DNA of 64,000 nt from JAJFKX01 sp965230265. GTDB lineage: Bacteria > Pseudomonadota > Gammaproteobacteria > Xanthomonadales > Wenzhouxiangellaceae. Position 1 is the first letter of the stretch, and each line of letters begins with the position of its first letter. The stretch covers positions 2,356,001-2,420,000 of the forward strand of contig OZ245999.1 of assembly GCA_965230265.1 (NCBI GenBank), written 5' to 3'. Below the pieces are notes generated by a model, which worked only from the letters and a program-made list of their open reading frames with translations, ran no database searches and was not told where the DNA came from. Position numbers and translations under genes: made by a program. Positions 1 to 9,312 of this stretch are shown piece by piece.

Positions 1-168
1 GCAACCGGTATCATTGGCGATCCGGTCACTGTCAACAATACCGACATTCTCGGCACCGTTGCGGTAGAAGCCATTGAAGTACCGACGCTGAATCGCTTCG
101 GCCTGTTGCTGCTGTTATTGATAACGCTGGGCATTGCTGGATGGCGGTTACGTAAAACGGCTGCCTGA
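1..168 (+). CDS. C-terminal end of an exported protein with IPTL-like anchor (partial)
   Basis: Only the last 55 codons are in the window; the reading frame is open from base 1 to the TGA at 166-168. The end carries the layout of an IPTL-CTERM sorting tail: a VPTLNRFG motif, a run of hydrophobic Leu/Ile residues (about 18 residues), then a basic end (WRLRKTAA). In the IPTL-CTERM family this tail is thought to hold the protein in the inner membrane until a processing enzyme cuts or transfers it. What precedes the tail resembles the end of a repetitive extracellular domain (alternating Val/Thr/Asp/Gly), but the function cannot be read. A strong hairpin terminator follows at 208-242. Confidence 0.75.
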   Translation, partial: ATGIIGDPVTVNNTDILGTVAVEAIEVPTLNRFGLLLLLLITLGIAGWRLRKTAA

Positions 169-188
169 ATACGCCAGCTCACAAATTC

Positions 189-1961
189 ATGGGAGGCTGT
201 AAAGCCATAAAAGGCCACGGTTATCGTAACCGTGGCCTTTTATTATCTGCAGCCATATGGAAAACAGTGGCCGCGTTTGGTTTGTTACTGACATCACCGC
301 TGATATTGCATGCTCAATTGACTGATATTACAGAGTCAGCGGGCGTCAGCCTGACCCATGCAACCACTCAAACCGTACTGCGGTTCGAAGATTTTGAAAT
401 GAATACTGTGAATAACATCCCGGGGCTTGGGATCACCTCTCATCTGTTTTCAACCTGGCTGACCGGTGGCGTAGCGGTTGGTGATTATGACCAGGATGGC
501 TGGCCGGATATCTTCGTGATCGGTGGGGAGGCTGGGCAATCAAAGTTATTTCGCAATAATAATGGCAGCACTTTTATTGATGTGACCGACGAACTGGGTT
601 TGTCAGCATTATCGGGGCGCATCGCCGGTGCGGTATTTGCCGATTACGATGGTGATGGGGATTTGGATCTGTTTATGGGCGGTGCATTGGGCGAAGCCCC
701 GCGTTTACTGCGTAACGATGTTAACCAACAATCCGGTTTTATCGATGTTTTTGACACCGCACTGGCTGATTTTCAGCCTGAACATTCTCCCAATGCCTGG
801 GGCGGTGCTTTTGGTGACTACAATAACGATGGCTGCCTGGACTTATTAATTCCACGCTCATTAATGCCCAGTGGCCCCAGCCCAACCTTTAAAACACCAC
901 AGGGCTCCACTCAGCATTTATGGCAGAACCAATGCGATGGCAGTTTTATTGATGTATCGATTGATGCGCAGATTTCGCAGATTTTCACACCTGGCATTCA
1001 CCCGGAAGGAGGACGCGACCAAACCTTTAGCGGTAACTTCAGTGACATCAATAACGATGGCCATCTGGATATTTTATTTACCGGTGATACCAGCACCGAT
1101 GTAATTTTATTAAACCAGGGCGACGGGACTTTTATTAATGTGGTTGACTACAACGTCATCACTGATAAAACCGCGATGGGTGCAGTAGTTGGTGATCTGA
1201 ACAACGATGGTTATATGGATTGGTTTACTTCCAACATCGGTATGCCCAGGTCCGGGAACCGTCTGTATTATGGAAACGGTGACGGCACCTTTATCAATGC
1301 CACCGATGGCAGCGGTACCCTGGAAGGTCATTGGGGCTGGGGCGCCTGTCAGCTGGATGTCAACCTGGATCGGGAACCGGATATTTTTCATGTCAACGGC
1401 TTTTACTTCCCCGACAACACCAATCCAGACGCACCAGGCGGGCGCTATGACAATGCGCCGGCAGTGCTATACGTTGCTGATGGCAATGGACGCTTTAATG
1501 AAAGTGCCGCCGCTTTTGGCGTGGATGACATTGGTGAAGGCCGGGGAGTGAGCTGTTTTGATTTTGATCGCGATGGCGATCCTGATATTGCCGTTTCCAA
1601 CCACAATGGCCCCTTCAAACTGTATCGCAATGATTTACCTGCGGCTCAGCGGAATTTTATAACCGTTACATTATCCGGGCTGGGTGCCAATACTGAGGGG
1701 ATAGGAAAAAAAGTTTATCTGCGCTCACAAAACCCACAAGAACCCGGTCAATTGCTTCATGAGATACGGGCAGGCGGAAACTTCTTATCGAACAATCTTG
1801 CTGAAGCCAATTTTGGTCTGGGTGACTGGCAGGGGCCATTCACTGTTGAAGTCGACTGGGGCGATGGTTCATTCAGTCAACTGCGTGATCTGACAAAAAA
1901 CCAATTCATCACCATTGCAGAAGACCAAGCCAATATATGGCGCGAGGGTTTTGAAGGTTAA
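189..1961 (+). CDS. Exported FG-GAP/VCBS repeat protein with ASPIC/UnbV domain (CRTAC1-like)
   Basis: Extracellular or surface protein of the CRTAC1 type. At least six Ca-binding FG-GAP/VCBS motifs of the form GDYDxDGxxDI are visible, for example DQDGWPDIF, DGDGDLDLF, NNDGCLDLL, NNDGHLDIL and DRDGDPDIA, which together predict a beta-propeller. The end (about residues 495-580) fits the ASPIC/UnbV domain. The protein stops with NIWREGFEG, a tail shared with four other exported proteins here. The start is uncertain: ATG at 189 gives a basic stretch and then a hydrophobic segment ending in LILHAQ, but a terminator hairpin (208-242) lies within its first 18 codons. GTG at 267 is an alternative, although its signal peptide would lack positive charge. 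Substrate or ligand unknown. The family call is firm; the start is not. Confidence 0.8.
   Translation: MGGCKAIKGHGYRNRGLLLSAAIWKTVAAFGLLLTSPLILHAQLTDITESAGVSLTHATTQTVLRFEDFEMNTVNNIPGLGITSHLFSTWLTGGVAVGDYDQDGWPDIFVIGGEAGQSKLFRNNNGSTFIDVTDELGLSALSGRIAGAVFADYDGDGDLDLFMGGALGEAPRLLRNDVNQQSGFIDVFDTALADFQPEHSPNAWGGAFGDYNNDGCLDLLIPRSLMPSGPSPTFKTPQGSTQHLWQNQCDGSFIDVSIDAQISQIFTPGIHPEGGRDQTFSGNFSDINNDGHLDILFTGDTSTDVILLNQGDGTFINVVDYNVITDKTAMGAVVGDLNNDGYMDWFTSNIGMPRSGNRLYYGNGDGTFINATDGSGTLEGHWGWGACQLDVNLDREPDIFHVNGFYFPDNTNPDAPGGRYDNAPAVLYVADGNGRFNESAAAFGVDDIGEGRGVSCFDFDRDGDPDIAVSNHNGPFKLYRNDLPAAQRNFITVTLSGLGANTEGIGKKVYLRSQNPQEPGQLLHEIRAGGNFLSNNLAEANFGLGDWQGPFTVEVDWGDGSFSQLRDLTKNQFITIAEDQANIWREGFEG
208..242 (+). 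terminator. Strong intrinsic terminator (bidirectional form)
   Basis: A 16-bp near-perfect stem (208-223 with 227-242) with a 3-nt TCG loop, flanked by A-run and T-run. It lies 39 bp after the stop at 168 and fits termination of the upstream gene. It also falls inside the first codons of the following reading frame if that starts at 189, which argues for a later start there. Confidence 0.85.
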
Positions 1962-2254
1962 GCGACTTTTACGCCACGCCAAAAAGCAATTCGCCCAGTG
2001 ATCTCGGCCGCAGCCGGTTTAGGCTCCGAATAATACCAGGCAGCATTTTCATTGCGCTCCCCATCAATATTTAAATGGTAATAACTGGCATCGCCTTTCC
2101 AGGGACAGTGCGTTGTCATATCACTGGACTCCAGATAATTCTGATTAACATCATCGATAGGAAAATAGTGGTTGCCTTCCACCACTACCGTATTTTCGCT
2201 GGAGGCAATTTCGGTGTTGTTCCAGATCGCTTTAATCATTGATTGCACCCGCAA
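1958..2254 (-). CDS. DUF427 domain protein
   Basis: Small cytoplasmic protein of 98 residues (93 if translation starts at the internal Met of MIKAIW, which is the usual N-terminus of the family). It shows the DUF427 pattern: an Asn-Thr-rich first strand, VVVEGNHYFP, a central CPWKGDASYY motif, the AAWYYSEPK segment and a final IAFWRGVKV. The family is widespread and has no established biochemical role. It is convergent with the FG-GAP gene and the two stop codons share the four bases TTAA at 1958-1961, so no terminator separates them. Confidence 0.85.
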   Translation of the reverse strand: MRVQSMIKAIWNNTEIASSENTVVVEGNHYFPIDDVNQNYLESSDMTTHCPWKGDASYYHLNIDGERNENAAWYYSEPKPAAAEITGRIAFWRGVKVA

Positions 2255-2343
2255 TGTTTGGCTTAACCATTAATGTGCCGCCAATACTGATAAAAATCAA
2301 TTTAATTTTAGCGCTCTGATCCAACAGCATTGCCTGCACCATC

Positions 2344-2374
2344 AAAAAAAGCGTTTGTGATGCTCACAAACGCT
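2344..2374 (-). terminator. Intrinsic terminator of the first DUF1800-DUF1501 operon
   Basis: A perfect 11-bp stem (2350-2360 with 2364-2374) with a 3-nt loop. The A-run at 2344-2350 becomes a U-run on the minus strand. It sits 45 bp past the DUF1501 stop. Confidence 0.9.
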
Positions 2375-2418
2375 AATTAATTGCTGGTGCTATGCTCCCC
2401 CTCTTGGGTGTATTGTTG

Positions 2419-3780
2419 TCAGGTTTCAAACCCGATACGGGAAATAATATCGGCTGGTCCGAAATTGGGCGTAATATCCGGTCCGTTGATGATGCCGAGC
2501 GGGTTGTAATCCGTAAATTCCGGCAGCACCGTTCCCAGTTCCGGATTGGCCAGATGTCGAATCAGTAGCTCACTGAATACATTGCGATAATCAGTGGTCA
2601 TCATCACATCTGCCCCCTGGAACAAATCGTCATCGGCCAGGCCGGGGAAGCTGCCATAGAACTGTCCACCATTGACTGCAGCACCACCCGCCAACAGGAT
2701 ATTACCGGCATAGCCATGATCGGTTCCGGCATCGTTGTTATCAAATGCGCGGCGTCCAAATTCGCCCATACACATCACCACCACACGATCTTTCCAGTTA
2801 TCACCTTCACCGGTCGGCACATCCAGATCGCTCAAAAAAGCGGCAATACTGTCACCAATATCCTGTACCCGGCCACCAAAGCCTCCGGCATTTAATGGGC
2901 CCTGGCCATTGTGGGTGTCCCAACCCCCACGATCAGCCTGTGCCACACGCAAACCGGTGTTGCCTTTGATCAAACGTGAAATAATCAGCAATTCATCCCC
3001 CAGATCAGAGTCCGGGTAGACCGCACCATTGGCTGGGGTATAAGGTGGATCCAGAATTTGCTGAACAATTTCCACCGCTTCCAGCGCCTGGCTTCCAGAG
3101 ACTTCAATATCGCTGGAGCCCTGCTGATAAATCTGCACCAGTGCAGCCTGCAGTTCATCTTCACGAATATCATTCCCGCCTTCCAGTTCAAAGGCAGAGG
3201 GATTACCAAGGCTCAGCGCAGATATTTCACCAAGCAGCGATAAAGTAATACTGCTCTCTGCCGCCATACCCAAAATAGGCACGCTACCGGGCAGGTTGAT
3301 CGCTGTCTGGATATGTCGCGCCATCCAGCCAGTGGTGGTAAAACGGTTACCCGGTGTACCCAGCTCTACAAATCGCTCTGCCTCGAAATGGCTGCGATTG
3401 GAAAACGGTAAGCCGGCTGCGTGCACAATGGCCAGATCGCCATCCTGGAATAAACTCTGCAGCGAGGCGCCGAAATCATTTACTCCCCAGCCATCAGCCA
3501 GTGCCAGCAAACGATTATCAGGGATCTGGGTACCATTGGTGCGCAGTGCTTCATAATCAGCGCGGCTAGGGTGACCATTCATCGGTGTAATAAAACTCAA
3601 CCAATCCGGCCCACCGCGCATAAAGATATAAACCAGAATATTGTTATTAATGCTGCTGCCGCCCAGTGCCACCTGCAGTGATCCACCACCCATTGTGGCC
3701 AGACCAACTGCACCACTGGCCAATGCACTGGAGCGTAGAAAGGAGCGGCGATTCATTTGATTAGCGTCGTGCTTACTCAT
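2419..3780 (-). CDS. DUF1501 family Tat-exported protein, copy 1
   Basis: A 453-residue protein of the DUF1501 family, which is distantly related to the alkaline phosphatase/sulfatase fold; its substrate is unknown. The N-terminus is a twin-arginine signal (NRRSFLRSSALASG), so it is exported folded. Family signatures include IFMRGGPDWLSFITP near residue 52, the AGLPFSNRSHFEAERF segment, GGWDTHNGQG, a VVMCMGEFGRRAFDN stretch and the TDHGYAGNILLAGG block. It ends in IISRIGFET, the Gly-Phe-Glu tail seen in other exported proteins here. AAGGAGC lies 7 nt before the ATG. It starts 12 bp after the DUF1800 stop and clearly forms an operon with it. It is a close paralog of the protein at 5963-7324 (equal length, alignable throughout). 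Confidence 0.9.
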   Translation of the reverse strand: MSKHDANQMNRRSFLRSSALASGAVGLATMGGGSLQVALGGSSINNNILVYIFMRGGPDWLSFITPMNGHPSRADYEALRTNGTQIPDNRLLALADGWGVNDFGASLQSLFQDGDLAIVHAAGLPFSNRSHFEAERFVELGTPGNRFTTTGWMARHIQTAINLPGSVPILGMAAESSITLSLLGEISALSLGNPSAFELEGGNDIREDELQAALVQIYQQGSSDIEVSGSQALEAVEIVQQILDPPYTPANGAVYPDSDLGDELLIISRLIKGNTGLRVAQADRGGWDTHNGQGPLNAGGFGGRVQDIGDSIAAFLSDLDVPTGEGDNWKDRVVVMCMGEFGRRAFDNNDAGTDHGYAGNILLAGGAAVNGGQFYGSFPGLADDDLFQGADVMMTTDYRNVFSELLIRHLANPELGTVLPEFTDYNPLGIINGPDITPNFGPADIISRIGFET

Positions 3781-3792
3781 AATTTATGCTCC

Positions 3793-5613
3793 TTAGCGGC
3801 GTTGGCCAACTGGCAGTAAAATTAATAAAGCCATGGCGGCGCGGATGATTCTTTGATAATCACTGTTACCCAGGTTACTGGTATCAATACCACTGCCGTT
3901 GTCCAGCGGCTGATTAGCCAACACACCCGCTTGATCGGCAATAAATTGAATAATAATCGTCATGGTGCCTATATCCGGGGTAAAGCCCAATGCAGTCAGT
4001 GCCAGGGTGTTAGTGATTTGTATCGGTGTTCGATCATTCGCATCGGGGATCAGGGTATTGGTTTGCTGAGCCAGATTTAATACAAAACCATCGGCCATAT
4101 TGTTGCCGCTGTCATCTCTTCGACTTAATAAAAAAGTCACCAGACGCCAACTGGACACCAATGTTCCTGTGCCTCGCCAGAAGGCTTTAAAATCCGGATA
4201 ACCAGTGGGAAACTCAATATTCCAGGGTCGCTGCCCGGCATCTTCCAGACGATTATTAATATCACTGGCAATGCGGTTACGGTCAGTGGTTCCGGGCCGG
4301 TTAACGGTAGGAATAAAATCAATATCGGCAGCACGCCAGGCACGTATCATGGTTTCCAGTGGACGGAAAGACTTTTCTGACCATGTATTTTGAAACTCAG
4401 GCGATAACAGAACGTGTCGATAAACTTCGCGTAGCTGATCTGGGTCACTGCGCCGATTATAAAATTCCATCGCGGTACTTTGTACCAGTGACTCCGGTGG
4501 ATTATCACTGACCAAACGACGACACAATTTACCGGCTATAAAACGTGCAGTACCAAAATGCTCAGCCAGATATTGCAATATCTGAATGACATCATTCTCA
4601 CCCCCATCGGTATTAATGGTGATGTCCATTACCTGGATGGGCTCTGAACCATGTTCATCATAGTGCCTGGCAGGACGGAATAAAAAAGCACCGGTATCGG
4701 GCGCACCATCATCACCATCTGCCACGCCCCAGCCGGTCAATGCCCGGGCAAACTGGAAGACATCAATTTCTGCATAGCCGGCACGTTCTCCAAAGGCATT
4801 ATCAGGAATCGAACCAGGGTCAACTGCACCATAATAATTTTCCAATGCACCTAAAGTATGTAACTCCAGTACTTCGCGGGCATAATTTTCGTTGGGATTT
4901 GGCCATGAGTTTCGATAGTTATCCAGGTAATACAGCATGGCCGCATTGCGTGCGCTATTAAACAATAAATCAAAAAAGTTACCGAATAAACGACTGCCTG
5001 CCTGATCGCCGCGCAAGGCACTTTGATAAGATGGCATAAAGCCCCGTGTTTCATTTCTGGTACGACTGAAAACATGAAAATGATTATTCCAGAAGTCCGA
5101 AATGACTTCGCGGAATTGCCACTGACTGTATGCCCCCCGTAAATAGGTAATTCGATCCAACTCGCTAAATGGGCGGTTGCGAACACTGCCTTCATCACTG
5201 CGTACAAACTGTGTCCACAAAGTAAAATCATTGGCAAAAATTGTGTTGTATTCTGAACCTGCCTGAGCAACCCGTGAGTCAACTTCAGGGTCATTTGCGG
5301 TCGGGTTTAATTGCTGATCCACCCAGTTTTGCAATCGTCCAAAATCGCTGCCGCCTGGTAAATTGTCAAAGGCCTCGACATCGCCTCGCGCTGGGCCAAA
5401 CGCTGCTTTATTCAATACCCGCACTGCAAACGGAGGCAACGCACCAGTATCTCCCCGGTCTATGCTTCTCGCTGGAAACAGGTTTTGATCACTGGATGGT
5501 GTTGTCTGCGGTGTTGTATTTTGCGCCTGTGCGCTTGATAGAACGCTCAAACCTGCAGCGGCTGCGGTAGCGCCCATTAAATGACGACGAGAAACTTTAT
5601 TCATAAACGACAT
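3793..5613 (-). CDS. DUF1800 family Tat-exported protein, copy 1
   Basis: A 606-residue DUF1800 protein with an N-terminal twin-arginine-like signal (VSRRHLMGATAAAAG) and a cleavage-like SSAQAQ. Family signatures are the RVLNKAAFGPARGD block near residue 65, FWNNHFHVF, NENYAREVLELHTLG, VFQFARALTGWGV, GTARFIAGKLCRRLV and LRPLETMIRAWR-like segments. DUF1800 proteins are commonly paired with DUF1501 proteins, and both are exported; their biochemical role is unknown. It is the first gene of the operon with the DUF1501 gene 12 bp downstream. The C-terminus is LLPVGQRR, identical in the second copy. An ATG three codons later (5604) is an equally good start. Confidence 0.9.
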   Translation of the reverse strand: MSFMNKVSRRHLMGATAAAAGLSVLSSAQAQNTTPQTTPSSDQNLFPARSIDRGDTGALPPFAVRVLNKAAFGPARGDVEAFDNLPGGSDFGRLQNWVDQQLNPTANDPEVDSRVAQAGSEYNTIFANDFTLWTQFVRSDEGSVRNRPFSELDRITYLRGAYSQWQFREVISDFWNNHFHVFSRTRNETRGFMPSYQSALRGDQAGSRLFGNFFDLLFNSARNAAMLYYLDNYRNSWPNPNENYAREVLELHTLGALENYYGAVDPGSIPDNAFGERAGYAEIDVFQFARALTGWGVADGDDGAPDTGAFLFRPARHYDEHGSEPIQVMDITINTDGGENDVIQILQYLAEHFGTARFIAGKLCRRLVSDNPPESLVQSTAMEFYNRRSDPDQLREVYRHVLLSPEFQNTWSEKSFRPLETMIRAWRAADIDFIPTVNRPGTTDRNRIASDINNRLEDAGQRPWNIEFPTGYPDFKAFWRGTGTLVSSWRLVTFLLSRRDDSGNNMADGFVLNLAQQTNTLIPDANDRTPIQITNTLALTALGFTPDIGTMTIIIQFIADQAGVLANQPLDNGSGIDTSNLGNSDYQRIIRAAMALLILLPVGQRR

Positions 5614-5962
5614 CTGCCTGATACTGGTTGGATACCTGAAACGCCATATCTGCTTGCTGAATACTTCCTGTATCTTGTATCTGAAGTTCAGTTACCGACA
5701 AGCGCCGTAAGACGGTATAGACGAAAGCTAATATAGCCTGCTACCGACAAAAAAATGTGAAGGCATTGTCTATAACTTTAGTCGACCATGCTGATTTAAT
5801 TATTATTGTCATGACTGACTATTAATTGATGCGTCAACAGCGACTCTTTAATTAGAAATAAAAAAGCTTCCATAAAAATTATGGAAGCTTTTTTATACTT
5901 TATTGATGATTAATTATCGTAAATTAATTATCAGCCAATGGCTTTGAATTTTTTAAAAAATA
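5614..5962. other. Intergenic region between the duplicated operons
   Basis: This 349-bp stretch has no credible gene. It holds the terminator at 5860-5894 and must carry the minus-strand promoter for the DUF1800 gene ending at 3793, but I could not assign boxes. The 9-mer TACCGACAA occurs twice, at 5693-5701 and 5742-5750, 49 bp apart, and could be a paired regulator site. The same 9-mer is not evident upstream of the second operon. Confidence 0.5.
5860..5894 (-). terminator. Intrinsic terminator of the second DUF1800-DUF1501 operon
   Basis: A 14-bp stem (5860-5873 with 5881-5894) around a 7-nt A/T loop, with A-run and T-run on either side. It lies 69 bp past the DUF1501 stop at 5963 and could act in both directions. 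Confidence 0.85.
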
Positions 5963-7324
5963 TCAGCCCTCAAACCCGTTGCGGGCAATAATTTCTGCTT
6001 CTCCGTAATTGGGGGGTAAATCCGGGCCATTAATAACGCCCAATGGATCATAATCCACAAAGCCCGGCAGAATAGTCCCCAGTTCCGGGTTGGCCAAATG
6101 ACGGATCAGCACTTCACTGAATACGTTACGGTAATCTGTGGTGACAAATACATCGGCATTCTGGAAAATCTGACCAGCCCCCAACCCCAGGAAATTACCG
6201 TATAACTGACCACCGTTAACTGAAGCACCACCGGCCACCAGCATGTTGCCACCCCAGCCGTGATCGGTACCTGCATCGTTATTATCAAATACCCGACGAC
6301 CAAATTCCCCCATCATCATCACCACGGTGCGGTCTTTCCAATTACCACCGTCGGGGGTAGGCACATCCAGATCCTGCAAAAAGGCTGCTACACAATCGGA
6401 CATATCCCGTACACGGCCACCATACTCACTTTCTACCAGTACGCCCTGATCAACATGCGTGTCCCAACCGCCACGATCTGCCTGCGCCACACGCACACCG
6501 GTATTTTCTTTGATCAATTGCGCAATGGTACGTAATTCATCACCCAAATCTGTATCGGGATAAATGGCACCATTGGCAGGAACATAGCTGTTAAAGTCTA
6601 TCGACTCGACAATTTCCAAAGCTTCCAATGCCTGCGCACCAGCCACTTCTGTCTCGCTATCACCTAAGCCATAGATTGCGGCTAGTGCAGCCTCCTGCTC
6701 TTCTTCGAAATTGCTGCTGCCACCTTCCAGGTCAAACGCACCAATATTGCCCAGACTAAGTGCTGAAGGTTCACCCAGTAAGGAGAAGGTAATACTGCCT
6801 TCTGCTGCCATCGCTGGAATCGTGATATTAGCGGGCAAATTAATGGCGGATTGAATATGCCGTGCCAGCCAGCCACTGCTGGTAAAGCGATTACCCGGCG
6901 TGCCCAGTTCGACAAAACGCTCGGCTTCAAAATGGCTGCGATTGGCAAATGGCAAACCAGCCGCCAGTATCACACCAAGGTCATTGTTTTGATATAAATT
7001 ATGCATGGCAGTGGCATTGGGGTGAATTCCCCAGCCATCATCCAGCGGTAATAATGACGCACTGGGAATAGCCGTCCCGTTGGTACGCAATGACTCATAA
7101 TTGCCACGATCAGGGTGCCCGTTCATCGGCGTAATAAAGCTCAGCCAGTCCGGACCGCCGCGCATAAAAATATACACCACGATATTTTGATTGATACCGC
7201 CATCACCACCAAAGGCAACACGAATAGAGTTAGGCGCTAGTCCGGCCAACCCAATGCCTGCACCTGCAAAGGTACCGGTTTTTAGAAATGAGCGACGATC
7301 TAATTTGTTGTTTGCTTTTTTCAT
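5963..7324 (-). CDS. DUF1501 family Tat-exported protein, copy 2
   Basis: A 453-residue paralog of the protein at 2419-3780. The twin-arginine signal reads DRRSFLKTGTFAGAG. The same family blocks are present: IFMRGGPDWLSFITP, AGLPFANRSHFEAERF, GGWDTHVDQG, VVMMMGEFGRRVFDN and TDHGWGGNMLVAGG. It ends in IIARNGFEG. It follows the DUF1800 gene by 9 bp, with GGAGAG ahead of the ATG. Presumably periplasmic. It may work on the same class of substrate as copy 1; nothing in the sequence tells which. Confidence 0.9.
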   Translation of the reverse strand: MKKANNKLDRRSFLKTGTFAGAGIGLAGLAPNSIRVAFGGDGGINQNIVVYIFMRGGPDWLSFITPMNGHPDRGNYESLRTNGTAIPSASLLPLDDGWGIHPNATAMHNLYQNNDLGVILAAGLPFANRSHFEAERFVELGTPGNRFTSSGWLARHIQSAINLPANITIPAMAAEGSITFSLLGEPSALSLGNIGAFDLEGGSSNFEEEQEAALAAIYGLGDSETEVAGAQALEALEIVESIDFNSYVPANGAIYPDTDLGDELRTIAQLIKENTGVRVAQADRGGWDTHVDQGVLVESEYGGRVRDMSDCVAAFLQDLDVPTPDGGNWKDRTVVMMMGEFGRRVFDNNDAGTDHGWGGNMLVAGGASVNGGQLYGNFLGLGAGQIFQNADVFVTTDYRNVFSEVLIRHLANPELGTILPGFVDYDPLGVINGPDLPPNYGEAEIIARNGFEG

Positions 7325-7333
7325 GATGCTCTC

Positions 7334-9097
7334 CTAGCGCCGCTGTCCAACAGGCAGCATGATAATTAAACCCACCGCCGCTCTTAAAATGCGCTGATAA
7401 CGGCTGCCGTTACTGGTATCTGAGGTATTGATATTGCCGGCATTATCCAGCGGCTCATCAACACCCACACCCGCAATACTACTGATAAATTGCACCACCT
7501 CAGTAACAACCGCAGGTTCAGGGAAAAAACCAAGTGCAGTGTTAAACCAGCTATTGGCCAAATTGGTTGGCGTACGCTGGTTGGCGGTTGGAATCAATCC
7601 ATTGGTTTCCAGTGCCAAATTCAGAATATCGTTACGTGTCAACATATAGGTGACCGTTCGCCAGGTCGCAATCAGAGTCCCGGTGCCTTGCCAAAACGCC
7701 TTGAAGTCAGGAAACCCAGTGGGAGGCTCGATATCCCATGGACGTTGTCCTGCCTGATCCAGACGACCCAAAATACCACCACTGATGCCATTGCTTTCCC
7801 CAGGTGTCAGATCCACATCTGCAGCACGCCAGGCACGCATCACGGTTTCCAAAGGCCGGCGTGCCTTGCCGCCCCAGGTATTTTGAAACTCATTGGAGGT
7901 TAGTATTGCCCGATAGACCTCACGCAATTGATCTGCGTCGGCACGACGGTTATAAAATTCATTGGCGATGGTATCGACCAGAGCAGGCGACGCCTCATCG
8001 CCGACAAACCGCTGGCACAATTTGGAAGCGATAAACCGTGCGGTACCAAAGTGGTTCGCCAGATATTGCAGTATCTGAATGACATCATTTTCACCACCAT
8101 CTGAGGCAATAGTAATGTCCATTACCTGAATCGAGCCATCAGAAAAATCGTAGTGGCGGGCAGGACGGAACAAAAACTCACCGGTATCTGGCGCTCCATC
8201 ATCACCATCGGCCACACCCCAGCCGGTTAATGCACGAGCAAATTGAAATACATCGATCTCGGTATAACCCGCCCTTTGGCCTTCGCTGTTATCAGGAACG
8301 GTTACCGGCGCAACGGCACCATAATAGTTTTCAACCGCACCCAATGTGTGTAGCTCCAGTACTTCCCGGGCATAATTCTCGTTGGGGTTTGGCCAGGAAT
8401 TTCGGAAGTTATCCAGGTAAAACAGCATCGCTGCATTGCGGGTATTGTTAAGTAACATGTCAAAAAAGTTACCAAACATGTGCTCACGAATATCACGATC
8501 ATAAGCCGGCATATAACCACGGGTCTCATTGGTCAAAATGCCAAAAATATGGAAATGGTTATGCCAGAAATCTGCCAGCACTTCGCGTAATTGCCATTGG
8601 CTATATGCGCCGCGAAGCAACACCAAACGCTCCATCTGTGCCAGCGGACGCACTCGCGTGGCAAACTCATCTGGACCATCGTAACGCACATGCTCCAGCC
8701 ACAATTGCTGATCCGTTTTGTTGATGGTGTCAAAATCCTGGCCGGGCGCGGTCATTCCAGACAATCTCATATCAACTTCTGGATCAGTCGGTGCCGGGTT
8801 GATTTGATCATCAACCCACGCCTGCAAGCGCTGTGTGTCATTGGCGCCCAGCGCATTGAATGCAGCCAGATCACCGCGGGCAGGACCAAAGCCAGCTTTG
8901 TTCAGTACCCGAACAGCAAATGGTGGCAGTTGCCCGGTATCACCCCGGTTAATCGGTTTCGATGGAAACAGATTTTCGGGAAAGATTCCATTCTGCACTC
9001 CGCTCTGGGCTTGTGCTGAATCGATAGTGGCTGTACTTGCCACCGCACCAGCAGCCGCACTGCTGGCCAAAAAATCGCGCCTGGAAATTCCTTTCAT
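7334..9097 (-). CDS. DUF1800 family Tat-exported protein, copy 2
   Basis: A 587-residue DUF1800 protein. The N-terminus is a good Tat signal (ISRRDFLASSAAAGAVAS) ending in a DSAQAQ cleavage-like site. It shares the RVLNKAGFGPARGD, FWHNHFHIF, NENYAREVLELHTLG, FQFARALTGWGVADG and LPVGQRR segments with copy 1. It is first in the operon, 9 bp ahead of its DUF1501 partner. The upstream region (9098-9312) is shared with the divergent DNRLRE-type gene. Confidence 0.9.
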   Translation of the reverse strand: MKGISRRDFLASSAAAGAVASTATIDSAQAQSGVQNGIFPENLFPSKPINRGDTGQLPPFAVRVLNKAGFGPARGDLAAFNALGANDTQRLQAWVDDQINPAPTDPEVDMRLSGMTAPGQDFDTINKTDQQLWLEHVRYDGPDEFATRVRPLAQMERLVLLRGAYSQWQLREVLADFWHNHFHIFGILTNETRGYMPAYDRDIREHMFGNFFDMLLNNTRNAAMLFYLDNFRNSWPNPNENYAREVLELHTLGAVENYYGAVAPVTVPDNSEGQRAGYTEIDVFQFARALTGWGVADGDDGAPDTGEFLFRPARHYDFSDGSIQVMDITIASDGGENDVIQILQYLANHFGTARFIASKLCQRFVGDEASPALVDTIANEFYNRRADADQLREVYRAILTSNEFQNTWGGKARRPLETVMRAWRAADVDLTPGESNGISGGILGRLDQAGQRPWDIEPPTGFPDFKAFWQGTGTLIATWRTVTYMLTRNDILNLALETNGLIPTANQRTPTNLANSWFNTALGFFPEPAVVTEVVQFISSIAGVGVDEPLDNAGNINTSDTSNGSRYQRILRAAVGLIIMLPVGQRR

Positions 9098-9192
9098 ATT
9101 GCGTCACCTGAAAAATGTTATTGTTGCTAATATTGCTGGTCGGCAAATGTGGATATTCACATCAAATAATTAACGTTACAATCAGTATTTCG

Positions 9193-9221
9193 TTGACAAG
9201 GTGAAGTGATTTCTGTTTAAG
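9193..9221 (+). promoter_or_regulatory. Putative sigma-70 promoter for the DNRLRE-type gene
   Basis: A perfect -35 TTGACA at 9193-9198, a 17-bp spacer, and TTTAAG at 9216-9221 as a weaker -10. It ends about 90 bp before the start codon at 9313. It lies in the divergent region shared with the minus-strand DUF1800 gene. Confidence 0.5.
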
Positions 9222-9312
9222 TCATGGCCAACTTAGTGGTACACCAATTATCAACACCGCTGACTGCGTTCGTTATATCGTACCTAAAATACCTCACTTT
9301 TGCGAAGATTCT

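Larger units (their letters stand above)
2419..9097 (-). repeat. Tandem duplication of a DUF1800-DUF1501 operon
   Basis: Two operons in the same order and direction (3793-5613 plus 2419-3780; 7334-9097 plus 5963-7324). The DUF1501 proteins are both 453 residues and the DUF1800 proteins are 606 and 587. Similarity extends through full length at protein level with many silent differences, so the duplication is old. Each copy keeps its own hairpin terminator (2344-2374; 5860-5894). Confidence 0.85.
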
